A stretch of DNA of 64,000 nt from Flavobacterium sp. (GCF_027490375.1 NZ_JAIXYH010000059.1:48704-112703); one strand, 5' to 3'. Counted from the first letter of the stretch, positions 1-7,537 are shown. The notes: a model not told the origin generated them from the sequence alone. Numbers and translations: made by a program.

Positions 1-1108
1 GGAAGAAGCCCTAAAGCAAAAGGAGGGTAAAATTCTTATTACCACATATACACAAGCAAATGAAGCAGAAATAAGAAAAAAAATAGTCGAAAAAAACATA
101 TGCATTCCTCAAAACGTAATCGTTCAAACTTGGTTTTCTTTTTTGCTACAACACGGGGTTAGGCCATATCAAGGTGTTTTATTTGAGAAGAAGATAAATG
201 GACTGATTCTAGTAAATAGTCAATCAGGTTTAAAAGCATATAGAAAACCTTGCAAAGAATGTAAGGCTGAAAGTGTTGTTAAAGCAGATTGTTATAAATG
301 TAAAGAACCTATCTTCTTTGGGGAGGATAAGGAATTTGAACAACATTATTTTACCAAAGGCCTTAAAATCTATTCCGACAAACTTTCAAAATTTGTATTT
401 CGTTGCAACGAAGTATCTGATGGAAGTGTAATAGACAGAATTTCAAGAATTTATTCTCACATCTTCATTGACGAGATACAAGATTTAGCAGGTTATGATT
501 TAGAGCTTTTAAAACTATTCTTTGATTGCCCTTCTTCCATTCAATTAGTAGGAGACCCAAGACAAGGAACATATTCAACAAATAGTGCCCCCAAAAACAA
601 GCAATTTAAGAAAGCGAATATTGTAAACTTTTTCACCGACAAAATTGACAACTTAATAAAAGACGATACTTCATTATTAGTTAATTATAGATGTAATGAG
701 AAGATTTGTGAGCTATCAAATAAGTTATTCCCCAATTTTCAGGCGACAACTTCAGGTAATAATGAAATAACAGAACACAGTGGGGTGTTTTTAATTAAAG
801 AAGCGGACGTTGATGAGTATCTCAAAAAATACGAACCAATGCAACTTCGTGAAAATAAAAAGACAACCGTGAACAAAAATTACAGAGTTATGAATTTTGG
901 TGAAGCAAAAGGATTATCATTTGAAAGAGTTTTAATATACCCGACAAGCCCTTTTATTGAATGGCTAAAAGACAATAAGTCTGAATTAAAAGAAACAAGT
1001 CGTTCTAAACTTTATGTTGCTATTACAAGAGCACGACATAGTGTAGCTTTCGTCTGTAAAACTAAATTGACTATACCCGGAATATCAAACTATGAGACAG
1101 AAAAATAA
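1..1108 (+). CDS. UvrD-like superfamily 1 helicase, C-terminal part (5' end outside window)
   Basis: The reading frame is open from position 2, so the gene enters from the left edge; a TTG at 143 is not a convincing start. The product shows helicase motifs: an ITTYTQANEAEI stretch (motif Ia-like), a Walker B/DEXX motif FIDEIQDL at 461-489, motif III VGDPRQ (about 550-570), NYRCNEK (motif IV), AKGLSFERV (motif V) and YVAITRARH (motif VI, about 1012-1041). Between Ia and Walker B there is a CxxC...CxxC zinc-ribbon-like insert (about 251-302). Family knowledge: UvrD/PcrA-type ATPases unwind DNA; compact versions occur in phage-defence systems such as Gabija (GajB). The upstream partner is outside the window, so a defence role is inference. 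The first attC-like site follows 5 bp after the stop. Confidence 0.8.
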   Translation, partial: EEALKQKEGKILITTYTQANEAEIRKKIVEKNICIPQNVIVQTWFSFLLQHGVRPYQGVLFEKKINGLILVNSQSGLKAYRKPCKECKAESVVKADCYKCKEPIFFGEDKEFEQHYFTKGLKIYSDKLSKFVFRCNEVSDGSVIDRISRIYSHIFIDEIQDLAGYDLELLKLFFDCPSSIQLVGDPRQGTYSTNSAPKNKQFKKANIVNFFTDKIDNLIKDDTSLLVNYRCNEKICELSNKLFPNFQATTSGNNEITEHSGVFLIKEADVDEYLKKYEPMQLRENKKTTVNKNYRVMNFGEAKGLSFERVLIYPTSPFIEWLKDNKSELKETSRSKLYVAITRARHSVAFVCKTKLTIPGISNYETEK

Positions 1109-1113
1109 CAGCA

Positions 1114-1249
1114 GCCGCCAACAGCCTTTTTGCAAAAGCAGGGGTTTCGTGCTTCTATGACAGTGAAGTACTAAATTTAAGCTTTGTGCATCTAATGAAG
1201 TTTAGTGCTTAAAATCCCCGCATTCGCAAAGCGGCAAAATGTTACAGGC
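1114..1249 (+). repeat. attC-like recombination site 1
   Basis: An imperfect 136-bp hairpin follows the helicase gene. The left end is CCAACAGCC, the right end GTTACAGGC (1241-1249). Arms pair: TTTTTGCAAAAGCAGGGG against CCCCGCATTCGCAAAGCGG. The loop (GTGCTTCTATGA... GTGCATCTAATGAAG) is nearly identical to that of site 4. The outer GTT...AAC ends, the mismatched stem and the position between single genes are what integron attC sites show. No integrase has been seen here, so the name is by structure only. Confidence 0.65.
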
Positions 1250-1273
1250 AATTTTTAACAAACAACAACATAA

Positions 1274-1903
1274 ATGGACAGCAATAACTTCTTCGAATTG
1301 ATTTTTAACAAGGAACAATTTATCTCCATCTTCACTGTGGTCTTTACTGTTGTGTATGCGTTTGCTGCAACATACCTATTAAAAAGTATTAGAGAGCGAA
1401 AGGCACAACGAAAGAACACCTTCATCGAGACTTTCATTAAAGGCATATCCGAAAATACAATTGAGAATTCGGAAGACTTGCTAAATATTTATTCTGGAAT
1501 AACAAATTTGAGCACGGAAGATTTGACAAATAAGCAAGACTTGAACAGATGGCTTAGAGAGATTTTAGCAAAGTTGGTGAACAAGGAAGTTGGGAAAGAT
1601 TTTAGTGTAGAACAGACAATTCAAATTAAGTCGAAAATCACTGAATTCATTAAAAGAAATGAAACGACAACACCATTTACAGATTTACCTGACACTGAAA
1701 GGAACATAATTAATGACATCAGTACTTACAACAAAGCTGGAGACAAAGAATCAATAAATAGGAAGATAAATGAACTAAGTAGTGTGATAATCACGAGACA
1801 CGAACAACAAAAGAAAATCGAGAGTTTGAATAAGTGGTCAATTCCACTTGCTGTCATTGGATTAATACTAACAGTCATATTTGGAATCCTATCAATCATA
1901 TAA
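1274..1903 (+). CDS. Hypothetical two-TM membrane protein (cassette cargo)
   Basis: A 209-residue protein of unknown function. A hydrophobic helix lies near the N-terminus (about residues 15-36) and a second at the very C-terminus (about 189-209); between them is a charged, helical middle rich in Lys, Glu and Asn with no motif that I recognise. The likely topology puts the central ~150 residues on one face of the membrane. The gene is alone between attC-like sites 1 and 2, starts 25 bp after the GTTACAGGC motif and stops 5 bp before GGCTGTAAC, so it fills one cassette. Such membrane-anchored orphans are common cassette cargo; effector roles are possible but unsupported. Confidence 0.7.
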   Translation: MDSNNFFELIFNKEQFISIFTVVFTVVYAFAATYLLKSIRERKAQRKNTFIETFIKGISENTIENSEDLLNIYSGITNLSTEDLTNKQDLNRWLREILAKLVNKEVGKDFSVEQTIQIKSKITEFIKRNETTTPFTDLPDTERNIINDISTYNKAGDKESINRKINELSSVIITRHEQQKKIESLNKWSIPLAVIGLILTVIFGILSII

Positions 1904-1907
1904 AACT

Positions 1908-2044
1908 GGCTGTAACACGGGTTTGGCAAAAGTGGCGGTTCAGTACTCCGCAGACACATTTGTGGTTAATCAAAGTTTGGTGCTCCGCATCAACAATTGT
2001 GGTGAAAATCGCCACCTTCGTCAATCCCGAAAACGTTACACGTC
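1908..2044 (+). repeat. attC-like recombination site 2
   Basis: A 137-bp imperfect hairpin from GGCTGTAAC (1908-1916) to GTTACACGTC (2035-2044). Arms: GGGTTTGGCAAAAGTGGCGG against CGCCACCTTCGTCAATCCCG. GGCTGTAAC matches the reverse complement of the preceding cassette's opening motif GTTACAGGC at 8 of 9 bases, the relationship expected for the two ends of one integron cassette. Confidence 0.68.
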
Positions 2045-2050
2045 ATTTAA

Positions 2051-2656
2051 ATGACCTTTGAAATGAATAAAAAAGATAACAACACCGGAGAGGACAGAGT
2101 TGAAAATATTTTTACCAATGAGAGCCTTCCAGCACTATTCGCTGACTCCTTTAGAGAGTTGGATTTGAAATGGAACAAAGTTGAAGGTGTAAACTTTGAA
2201 ATTCTTGGACGCGTCTTAAGTTGCCACTTAATTATTGAACACTATTTAACAGTGTTTATTGAATTAGAAATTAGCAGCAGACTAAATTTAGACAAACTGC
2301 GCTTAACATTCAGTCAAAAATTAAAATTGATTGAAGATAATCAGGCATTAAAAGAAGAAGGTATAATTAAGGGCATTGAAATTCTTAATAGAATACGTAA
2401 CAAGTTTTCACACAATCTCAAGGTTAAAATTGATGAAAAGGATATTGAATACTTGAAAAAAGTAGTAGATAAAATTTATAAAAAAGAAGGCAAAGAAGTT
2501 GACAATAAAATATACTCAGATGTAGCAATTATTGAAATTTTCACTTCTATGACGTGTGCATTTATCGCTGGATATTTGACATATTCTGTTCAAAGACTCA
2601 AAGAATTACAGAAAATCCTTGATGTTATAAATGAAAAAACTGGTCGAACAAAATAA
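2051..2656 (+). CDS. HEPN-like hypothetical protein (cassette cargo)
   Basis: A 201-residue soluble, helical protein; a second ATG four codons in (2063) is an equally good start. Residues 116-121 read RNKFSH, which fits the Rx4-6H motif (R-N-xxx-H form) of HEPN domains, and it sits in a helix after a RLTFSQKLKLI segment, as in DUF4145-like/MltR-like HEPN families. Family knowledge: HEPN domains with an intact Rx4-6H are often metal-independent RNases in toxin-antitoxin and abortive-infection systems; others are only structural. The gene is a single-gene cassette between sites 2 and 3, with no nucleotidyltransferase partner beside it. RNase function is inference from the motif. Confidence 0.65.
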   Translation: MTFEMNKKDNNTGEDRVENIFTNESLPALFADSFRELDLKWNKVEGVNFEILGRVLSCHLIIEHYLTVFIELEISSRLNLDKLRLTFSQKLKLIEDNQALKEEGIIKGIEILNRIRNKFSHNLKVKIDEKDIEYLKKVVDKIYKKEGKEVDNKIYSDVAIIEIFTSMTCAFIAGYLTYSVQRLKELQKILDVINEKTGRTK

Positions 2657-2658
2657 AC

Positions 2659-2797
2659 GACCGCATAACAGGCGTTTGGCTCAATGGCGGTTGACCTGGT
2701 TAATTGAACACTCTACCTCGCATCAACTTTTGTGGTGTATTGACAGTTATGTACTCCGAAATCCGCCACTGCGCCAGTCGCCAAAACGTTGTGCGTC
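2659..2797 (+). repeat. attC-like recombination site 3
   Basis: A 139-bp imperfect hairpin from GCATAAC (2663-2669) to GTTGTGCGTC (2788-2797). Arms: GGCGTTTGGCTCAATGGCGG against CCGCCACTGCGCCAGTCGCC. The left end only weakly mirrors the opening motif of the preceding cassette (GTTACACGTC), unlike the other sites, so this cassette's ends may have diverged. Confidence 0.62.
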
Positions 2798-2803
2798 ATT
2801 TTA

Positions 2804-3430
2804 ATGAAAGACCTGCTAAACATAATAATTGCCGAAAGACAGACACTTTTACGTGGACTGACAATCTTGTTTTTACTTGTTTTTCCGTTCACTTTCTTGC
2901 CGACAATAATTAGTAACGGTTGGACTTTACAACCAATTATTCAAAGAATTCCAGACTCGACACTTTATGCTTTTGGTTTTTCATTTATAGTGGTAGTTGC
3001 TTCTGTGCTTCATAATTACAATAACCTCGTTGACAGGAAAAGGATATTTGACAAACCAGCTTTTAAAAAACTTGACTTCTATGGACGACTTGACGGTTTA
3101 GGAAGCATAGTAAGCGAACTTGAAACATTCCTTTTAGGTAAAATTGACAAATACTACTACCGACTAAATATCATTGACCCTGACCTAAAGAAATTTAAAG
3201 TTGAAATCATACCGTTAATAGACTTCACAGACAACGAAGAATTGAAAGAAATACTAAAAAAGGAGCACAATTTCAGAGAAGACTTGTTAGTTGGACAACT
3301 CATAAATCTAACAGAACAAGACCTTGAAAATGAAAATTTACTTTGGGACAGATTATTAAATTTGGACAAAATATTAACAGAATTAGGAGCAGTGGAACTT
3401 GACATTAACGAAGATGACCTTGAAGACTAG
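2804..3430 (+). CDS. Hypothetical membrane protein with C-terminal cytoplasmic domain (cassette cargo)
   Basis: About 208 residues from the ATG at 2804; an in-frame TTG at 2789 lies inside the attC-like site and is unlikely to be the start. Two hydrophobic helices occupy roughly residues 17-37 and 53-73; the rest is an acidic soluble domain with several LxxLL-like helices ending in EDDLED. I recognise no family. The gene is the only one between attC-like sites 3 and 4 and begins 7 bp after the GTTGTGCGTC motif. Layout (two N-terminal TM plus soluble tail) recalls membrane-anchored effectors, but this is only analogy. Confidence 0.68.
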   Translation: MKDLLNIIIAERQTLLRGLTILFLLVFPFTFLPTIISNGWTLQPIIQRIPDSTLYAFGFSFIVVVASVLHNYNNLVDRKRIFDKPAFKKLDFYGRLDGLGSIVSELETFLLGKIDKYYYRLNIIDPDLKKFKVEIIPLIDFTDNEELKEILKKEHNFREDLLVGQLINLTEQDLENENLLWDRLLNLDKILTELGAVELDINEDDLED

Positions 3431-3441
3431 AGAAGAAAAAC

Positions 3442-3579
3442 GAACGCACAACAGCCGTTTTGCAAAAGCGGGGGTTTCGTGCTTCTATGAAAGTGAAGTG
3501 CTTAATTCAAGCTTTGTGCATCTAATGAAGTCTAGTGGTAAAAACGCCTATCTTCGCAAAGTGAAAAAAGGTTATCGGC
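3442..3579 (+). repeat. attC-like recombination site 4
   Basis: A ~138-bp hairpin from CGCACAAC (3445-3452) to GTTATCGGC (3571-3579). CGCACAAC is the exact reverse complement of the first eight bases of the opening motif GTTGTGCG of the same cassette at 2788. Sequence and loop are about 85% like site 1, so the sites are a repeat family and not chance hairpins. Confidence 0.7.
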
Positions 3580-3585
3580 AATAAT

Positions 3586-4128
3586 ATGACGACAGATTAC
3601 ATTAAATATTACGACCTTGAAAATTACGTTCTGACAGACGTTCGGGACAACTTTGACCGTGATGGACATTTGACAGCGTTTGACTTTTTCTGTATTGTGA
3701 TTTGGAAAGCAAACAGAGCAAAAACAAAAATCGCACAACGACTTTTAAATTACAATCCAGACTTAGAACAAAGCGTTAAGTACTTGACGAGCAAAATTTT
3801 CACCGCAACTGACGACAAACAAAAACTTAAAGTTCTCATTGACGACTATAAGTTCCGACTTCCAATGAGTTCAGCAATTTTATCGTTGCTGTATCCAGAC
3901 AACTTCACAATTTATGATGTTAGGGTTTGCGACACCTTGACTAATTTCAAAGGGCTAAACAACATCACCAATTTTGAAAATCTGTGGTTAGGCTACAAGG
4001 ACTATATAGACAGTGTAAAAAAATTTGAGCCTCAAAATTTATCACTTCGGGACAAAGACCGTTTTCTTTGGGGCAAATCATTTTTCGAGCAATTAAACAA
4101 CGACTTAAAAAACGAATTTCAAAAATAA
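3586..4128 (+). CDS. Hypothetical protein, possibly HhH DNA-glycosylase-like (cassette cargo)
   Basis: A 180-residue soluble protein. The central segment FRLPMSSAILSLLYPDNF followed by TIYDVRVCDTL resembles a group of uncharacterised helix-hairpin-helix/glycosylase-like proteins with a 'G(V/L)PMASAILT..YP..Y.V.D.R' signature, and LRDKDRFLWGKSF near the C-terminus is also typical for that group as I know it. The assignment is from pattern memory and is tentative; no catalytic residue can be named. It fills the cassette between sites 4 and 5, starting 6 bp after GTTATCGGC, whose rough complement GCCCGCTAAC closes it at 4160-4169. Confidence 0.62.
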   Translation: MTTDYIKYYDLENYVLTDVRDNFDRDGHLTAFDFFCIVIWKANRAKTKIAQRLLNYNPDLEQSVKYLTSKIFTATDDKQKLKVLIDDYKFRLPMSSAILSLLYPDNFTIYDVRVCDTLTNFKGLNNITNFENLWLGYKDYIDSVKKFEPQNLSLRDKDRFLWGKSFFEQLNNDLKNEFQK

Positions 4129-4159
4129 AATATGGAAGATGATAACTTTGGCGAAGCAC

Positions 4160-4296
4160 GCCCGCTAACCACGCATTTGCAATAGGCATGGTTTCGTCTC
4201 CGCTTGACAGTTTTATGGTAGCCGAAAGTTCAGTTCTCCGAACAAACTTTTGTACTGAAAAGCCCGGCCGTCGAAAATATGCAAACGTTAGGCGGG
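4160..4296 (+). repeat. attC-like recombination site 5
   Basis: A 137-bp hairpin from GCCCGCTAAC (4160-4169) to GTTAGGCGGG (4287-4296). The right end is the only one here that fits the classical GTTRRRY core exactly (GTTAGGC). Arms: GCATTTGCAATAGGCATGG against CCGGCCGTCGAAAATATGC, with more mismatches than sites 1-4. Confidence 0.65.
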
Positions 4297-4331
4297 ATGC
4301 GGAAACCTAAACCTTAAAATACAAATTAAAA

Positions 4332-4652
4332 ATGAGTATTGAGAATTACGAAGTAACTAGAAAGATGTTGATACTAACTCCAATCTTTTTATTTATATCA
4401 ATACTTCTTGGTGGAAATGGACACGGTTATTTTTTTCCAATTTTTGTTCTTTTTCCAACGGCAACTTTTACTTGTATTTGGATGATGAAGTTAACAGTGA
4501 TAAATTTAATACTTGCTGTTTTTCAATTTCCAGCTTATGGAATAATTATAGACAAAACTTCAAATAAAAAAAGAACCATAATATCATTATTTATAATACA
4601 TGTTATGCTGACAATACTTATTCTAAAGTTTGCAGATGAAAATTGGAAATAA
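4332..4652 (+). CDS. Small hypothetical membrane protein
   Basis: A 106-residue protein, strongly hydrophobic, with three likely membrane helices (about residues 12-30, 36-72 as a hairpin, and 82-100) separated by a short basic loop DKTSNKKR. No family recognised. It starts 35 bp after attC-like site 5 and so occupies the position of a further cassette, but no complement of GTTAGGCGGG is found downstream; instead a different repeat (4661-4734) begins 8 bp after the stop. The 3' cassette boundary appears to have been replaced. Confidence 0.6.
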   Translation: MSIENYEVTRKMLILTPIFLFISILLGGNGHGYFFPIFVLFPTATFTCIWMMKLTVINLILAVFQFPAYGIIIDKTSNKKRTIISLFIIHVMLTILILKFADENWK

Positions 4653-4660
4653 ATGCACGA

Positions 4661-4734
4661 CGCTCCATAAACGCACCCGACCTTAAGGCATATTGCCCAA
4701 GTTACTTAAAACGAATTCGCTTTCCCCAAACACC
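4661..4734 (+). repeat. 'TTAAGGCATATTGCC' repeat, copy 1
   Basis: A 74-bp stretch containing CTTAAGGCATATTGCCCAAG and TTACTTAAAACGAATTCGC. It is shared, with few changes, with 8362-8479 and 9312-9429. All three copies lie just downstream of accessory genes. It may be the 3' end of a second class of cassette site. The 4735-4803 gap holds nothing recognisable. Confidence 0.6.
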
Positions 4735-4803
4735 GCTCCGCAGTCTTCCGGCTTTAAGCCACACCATTTTCGCTTTAATTTTCAGTAGCTATTCCCGCTT
4801 TTC

Positions 4804-4950
4804 GCTGTAGTCCTCAAAAAATACGCTGTTTTCACACGTTCGTCATCCGGCTTCTTGTGGCGCCGTATGCCGCACGGTTCAAACAAGCGTCTTTTTCTCC
4901 GGGCTGCCGCTTCACTCGGGGCTAGGAAATACGTTACTAACGTTTAGTGG
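4804..4950 (+). repeat. 147-bp stem-loop element, copy 1
   Basis: Begins GCTGTAGTCCTC and ends CGTTACTAACGTTTAGTGG. It is exactly as long as the copies at 50990-51136 and 54928-55074. The outer stem here uses ACGCT/AGCGT next to AAAAA/TTTTT, whereas the other copies use different paired bases, so the pairing is conserved more than the sequence. The right third (GGGCTGCCGCTTC...GGGGCTAGGAAATACG) is nearly constant. Confidence 0.72.
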
Positions 4951-5093
4951 AAAAAGTGTATATTCGTGAGATTATAAACGAAACGAGTGTCCTACTTAAT
5001 AGATTTAAAATACGAAAGTTTACAAAAGTTTAGCAAACAAAAAAAGGGTTTTTTCCAGTATTTACGCGTGTTTTCACGAATAACGCAGTGATA

Positions 5094-5132
5094 TTTGAGA
5101 TGAAAACTTTCGTATTTTTGGGAGTTACCTGC
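5094..5132 (+). promoter_or_regulatory. Leader promoter and cassette entry motif, locus A
   Basis: TTTG at 5094-5097, 15 bp, then TATTTTTG at 5113-5120, which fits the Bacteroidota -7 box TAnnTTTG; GTTACCTGC follows at 5124-5132. The same order (TTTG, AAAACTTTCGTATATTTG, then GTT) is found at 51432-51470. The spacing between boxes is shorter than the usual ~19 bp, so promoter activity is inference. Between 4951 and here is a ~170-bp spacer holding ATTCGTGAGA and its partner TTTCACGAAT. Confidence 0.5.
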
Positions 5133-5191
5133 AATGCTAAGATCGACCGTGCTAATTTCAACTGACAGACAACAATTTCGACATATTTCGA

Positions 5192-6088
5192 ATGAAAGAA
5201 CTTTTTGCTCATTATAATATTGGACACTTTATAAACCAACCAACGAACCGAACAGAATTTGAAATAATGCGGTTTGAGGAAATGGACGAACCAGAAGTGG
5301 ATGACATTCATAAGCATACTTTTTACGAGATTTTATGGACTGAAAAAGGAATTAGCAAACAAACCATTGACTACAAAGAGTATGAAGTTTTACCAAACAG
5401 TTTGTTTTTTATTTCACCCAATCAGGTACATCAATTTGAAGAATGGAAACCCCTTCAAGGCGGAACAATATTGTTTACCGAAGATTTCTTTTTGCTAAAC
5501 CACAATAATAAAGACAAACTTTTTGAATTGAGTTTCTTAGATAACTTCTATGCAAATCCTTGTATTGAACTATCAAAAACAAATTTTGAAGAAATAAAAC
5601 AAACCATTGACTTAATCATTATCGAACAAAGACGAACCGATAAAAGTCAAGCAATTACACAATCATTGCTGCATATATTATTGACACAAGTTCAGCGTTG
5701 CATAGACACTGACACAGAGAAACCACTTTCAAAAAAGTATTTGGTAGTTTACAAACAGTTTAAAAATTTGTTAGACAAACACTTTACAGAAAATAAAACC
5801 GTTTCATTTTATGCAAGTCAATTGCATATAACGGCACATCACTTAAATCTTATAAACAAAGAAGTTACAGGCAAAACAGCAAGCGAAGTAATTAGAGCAA
5901 GAAGCATTTTAGAAGCAAAGCGACTTTTGACTTTCACCGATAAAACAGTTTCGGAAATTGCTTTTGAACTAAATTATACAGACAGTTCATACTTTGCAAA
6001 AGCCTTTAAAATAGAAACGAACCTTTCACCGATTGCTTTTAAAACTGAAATGTCCGAAAAATACCGAACTAGTAAGGTTTCGTCTTAA
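5192..6088 (+). CDS. AraC family transcriptional regulator
   Basis: 298 residues. The N-terminal half is a cupin-type sensing domain (HKHTFYEILW at about residues 36-45, FISPNQVHQFEEW at about 72-84). The C-terminal ~100 residues are the double helix-turn-helix DNA-binding domain (VSFYASQLHITAHHLN, then TVSEIAFELNYTDSSYFAKAFK), with the usual second-helix signature. Family knowledge: such proteins sense a small ligand and activate neighbouring genes. The YceI and SDR genes follow on the same strand, so it probably controls them; the 6089-6128 gap holds a TAnnTTTG-like box for that. The start at 5192 gives a normal length. Near its N-terminus TTCGACATATTTCG precedes the ATG. Confidence 0.88.
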   Translation: MKELFAHYNIGHFINQPTNRTEFEIMRFEEMDEPEVDDIHKHTFYEILWTEKGISKQTIDYKEYEVLPNSLFFISPNQVHQFEEWKPLQGGTILFTEDFFLLNHNNKDKLFELSFLDNFYANPCIELSKTNFEEIKQTIDLIIIEQRRTDKSQAITQSLLHILLTQVQRCIDTDTEKPLSKKYLVVYKQFKNLLDKHFTENKTVSFYASQLHITAHHLNLINKEVTGKTASEVIRARSILEAKRLLTFTDKTVSEIAFELNYTDSSYFAKAFKIETNLSPIAFKTEMSEKYRTSKVSS

Positions 6089-6109
6089 CACCACCCCTAA
6101 ATCTTAGCT

Positions 6110-6117
6110 CATCTTTG
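6110..6117 (+). promoter_or_regulatory. Probable -7 box for the yceI-SDR pair
   Basis: CATCTTTG matches TAnnTTTG at 7 of 8 positions and lies 12 bp before the ATG at 6129 and 42 bp before the ATG at 6159. If used, transcription would begin near 6124, which favours the 6159 start. Confidence 0.4.
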
Positions 6118-6128
6118 CATTGTCAATA

Positions 6129-6701
6129 ATGACAAATAACAATTTAAATTTAAATACAATGCAAGAGCAACAAAAATGGGTTTTAGACCCCAGCCACACC
6201 AAGGTAGGATTTAGCGTTAGACACTTTGGAATTTCTGAAACCGATGGTTTTTTTAAAAACTATTCTGGAACTGTTAAAACAGAAAAAGAAGACTTTTCTG
6301 ATTTACAAGTAAACGTAACTGTGCAAATTGACAGCATAGACACCAATGATGCTCAGAGAGATGCACACTTAAAAGCAGACGATTTTTTTAACGCTGAAAA
6401 GTTTCCAGAGATGAAATTTGAAAGCACAACATTAGAAAAAACTGCTATTGCAAACGAATACAAAATGCACGGTAATTTAACAATTCGTGACATCACAAAA
6501 CCAGTCATTTTTGATTTAGAATATGCAGGTACTGTTCCGCAAGACCCATTTGGCAATACAAAAGCAGGTTTCTTCATTTCGGGTAGTATCAACCGACAAG
6601 ATTTTGGGCTTTCGTTTAATGTTTTGTTGGGTACGGGAAATTTAGCAGTTTCTGATAAAGTGAAAATCAGTATTCCTGTTCAACTTTTAAAAGTAGCATA
6701 A
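6129..6701 (+). CDS. YceI family protein
   Basis: About 190 residues from ATG 6129; an ATG at 6159 gives a product that starts just before KWVLDPSHTKVGFSVRH, the canonical YceI N-terminus, and may be the true start. Family features: the W-x-hD-x-x-H-t-x-v-x-F-x-v-r-H opening, DSIDTNDAQRDAHLKADDFF in the middle and a beta-rich fold ending LKISIPVQLLKVA-like. YceI proteins are lipocalin-like barrels that bind isoprenoid lipids; here no signal peptide is visible, so a cytoplasmic form is likely. The SDR gene begins 2 bp after its stop, so the pair is cotranscribed and the SDR may act on a related lipid or quinone. Confidence 0.9.
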   Translation: MTNNNLNLNTMQEQQKWVLDPSHTKVGFSVRHFGISETDGFFKNYSGTVKTEKEDFSDLQVNVTVQIDSIDTNDAQRDAHLKADDFFNAEKFPEMKFESTTLEKTAIANEYKMHGNLTIRDITKPVIFDLEYAGTVPQDPFGNTKAGFFISGSINRQDFGLSFNVLLGTGNLAVSDKVKISIPVQLLKVA

Positions 6702-6703
6702 CT

Positions 6704-7537
6704 ATGAAAAATAAAATTTGGTTTATAACAGGAATTTCAAGCGGTTTGGGTAAAGCACTTGCCCAAACTGTTATTGGCCAAGGCGATTTTGTAATAGGTA
6801 CATTTCGCAATCAAACACAAGCCGACATATTCAACAATGAACATAAGGACGATGCTTTGGGCTTGATTTTGGACGTTACAAAATCCGAAGAAATTGGAAA
6901 AGTATTTGAAACCATCAAACATAAATTTGGTAAAATAGACTTATTGGTTAACAATGCAGGTTTTGGTTTTGCGGGAGCAATTGAGGAAACAAGCAATGAA
7001 GAGACGAGAGAAATTTTTGAAGCCAATTTCTTTGGAGCTTTACAAGTTACTCAAATGGCTTTACCCATTTTTCGCGAACAAAAAAGCGGACATATTATTC
7101 AAATTTCTTCTCACGGTGGCTTCAAAGCATTTCAGGGTTTTGGAATTTACAATGCAAGTAAATTTGCAGTAGAAGGATTTAGCGAATCCTTGGCACAGGA
7201 AATTGCACCATTGGGAATTAAACTGACCATAGTCGAACCTGGACCATTTAGAACAAACTTTGCAGGTGACAATTTCCGTCAAGCAGAAAAAAAAATTGAT
7301 GACTACAACGAAACAGCAGGAGTTTTTAGACAACGAATAAAAGGAGTTGACGGCAAACAAGAAGGCGACCCAACGAAAGCCTCAAAAGCAATTTTTGATA
7401 TTACAAATTTAGAAAACCCACCTTTAAGATTACCGTTAGGGAAAATTGCAATTGCATCTTTAACAGCAAAGTTAGATTGCGTAACGAAAGACTTAAACGA
7501 CTTTAAAACTGTTGCCGAAAGTGTGGTTTATTTATAG
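6704..7537 (+). CDS. Short-chain dehydrogenase/reductase (SDR)
   Basis: 277 residues, classical SDR length. The Rossmann TGISSGLGKAL (TGxxxGxG) lies at residues 9-19, the NNAG motif at about 85-88, the catalytic Ser in IQISSHGG and YNASK (Tyr-x-x-x-Lys) at about 151-155, followed by a PG motif (VEPGPFRTNF). It should be an NAD(P)-dependent oxidoreductase; the substrate is unknown. It is the last gene of the AraC-YceI-SDR unit and stops 17 bp before the closing motif GCAGGTAAC. Bacteroidota often pair AraC regulators with SDR genes of this subgroup (oxidoreductase related to the YbbO/retinol-type family). Confidence 0.9.
   Translation: MKNKIWFITGISSGLGKALAQTVIGQGDFVIGTFRNQTQADIFNNEHKDDALGLILDVTKSEEIGKVFETIKHKFGKIDLLVNNAGFGFAGAIEETSNEETREIFEANFFGALQVTQMALPIFREQKSGHIIQISSHGGFKAFQGFGIYNASKFAVEGFSESLAQEIAPLGIKLTIVEPGPFRTNFAGDNFRQAEKKIDDYNETAGVFRQRIKGVDGKQEGDPTKASKAIFDITNLENPPLRLPLGKIAIASLTAKLDCVTKDLNDFKTVAESVVYL

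Noticed and set aside
143..1108. A complete 321-codon helicase-like gene starting at TTG 143
   Set aside because: The frame is open to the window edge and upstream residues fit helicase motif Ia, so the gene is partial.
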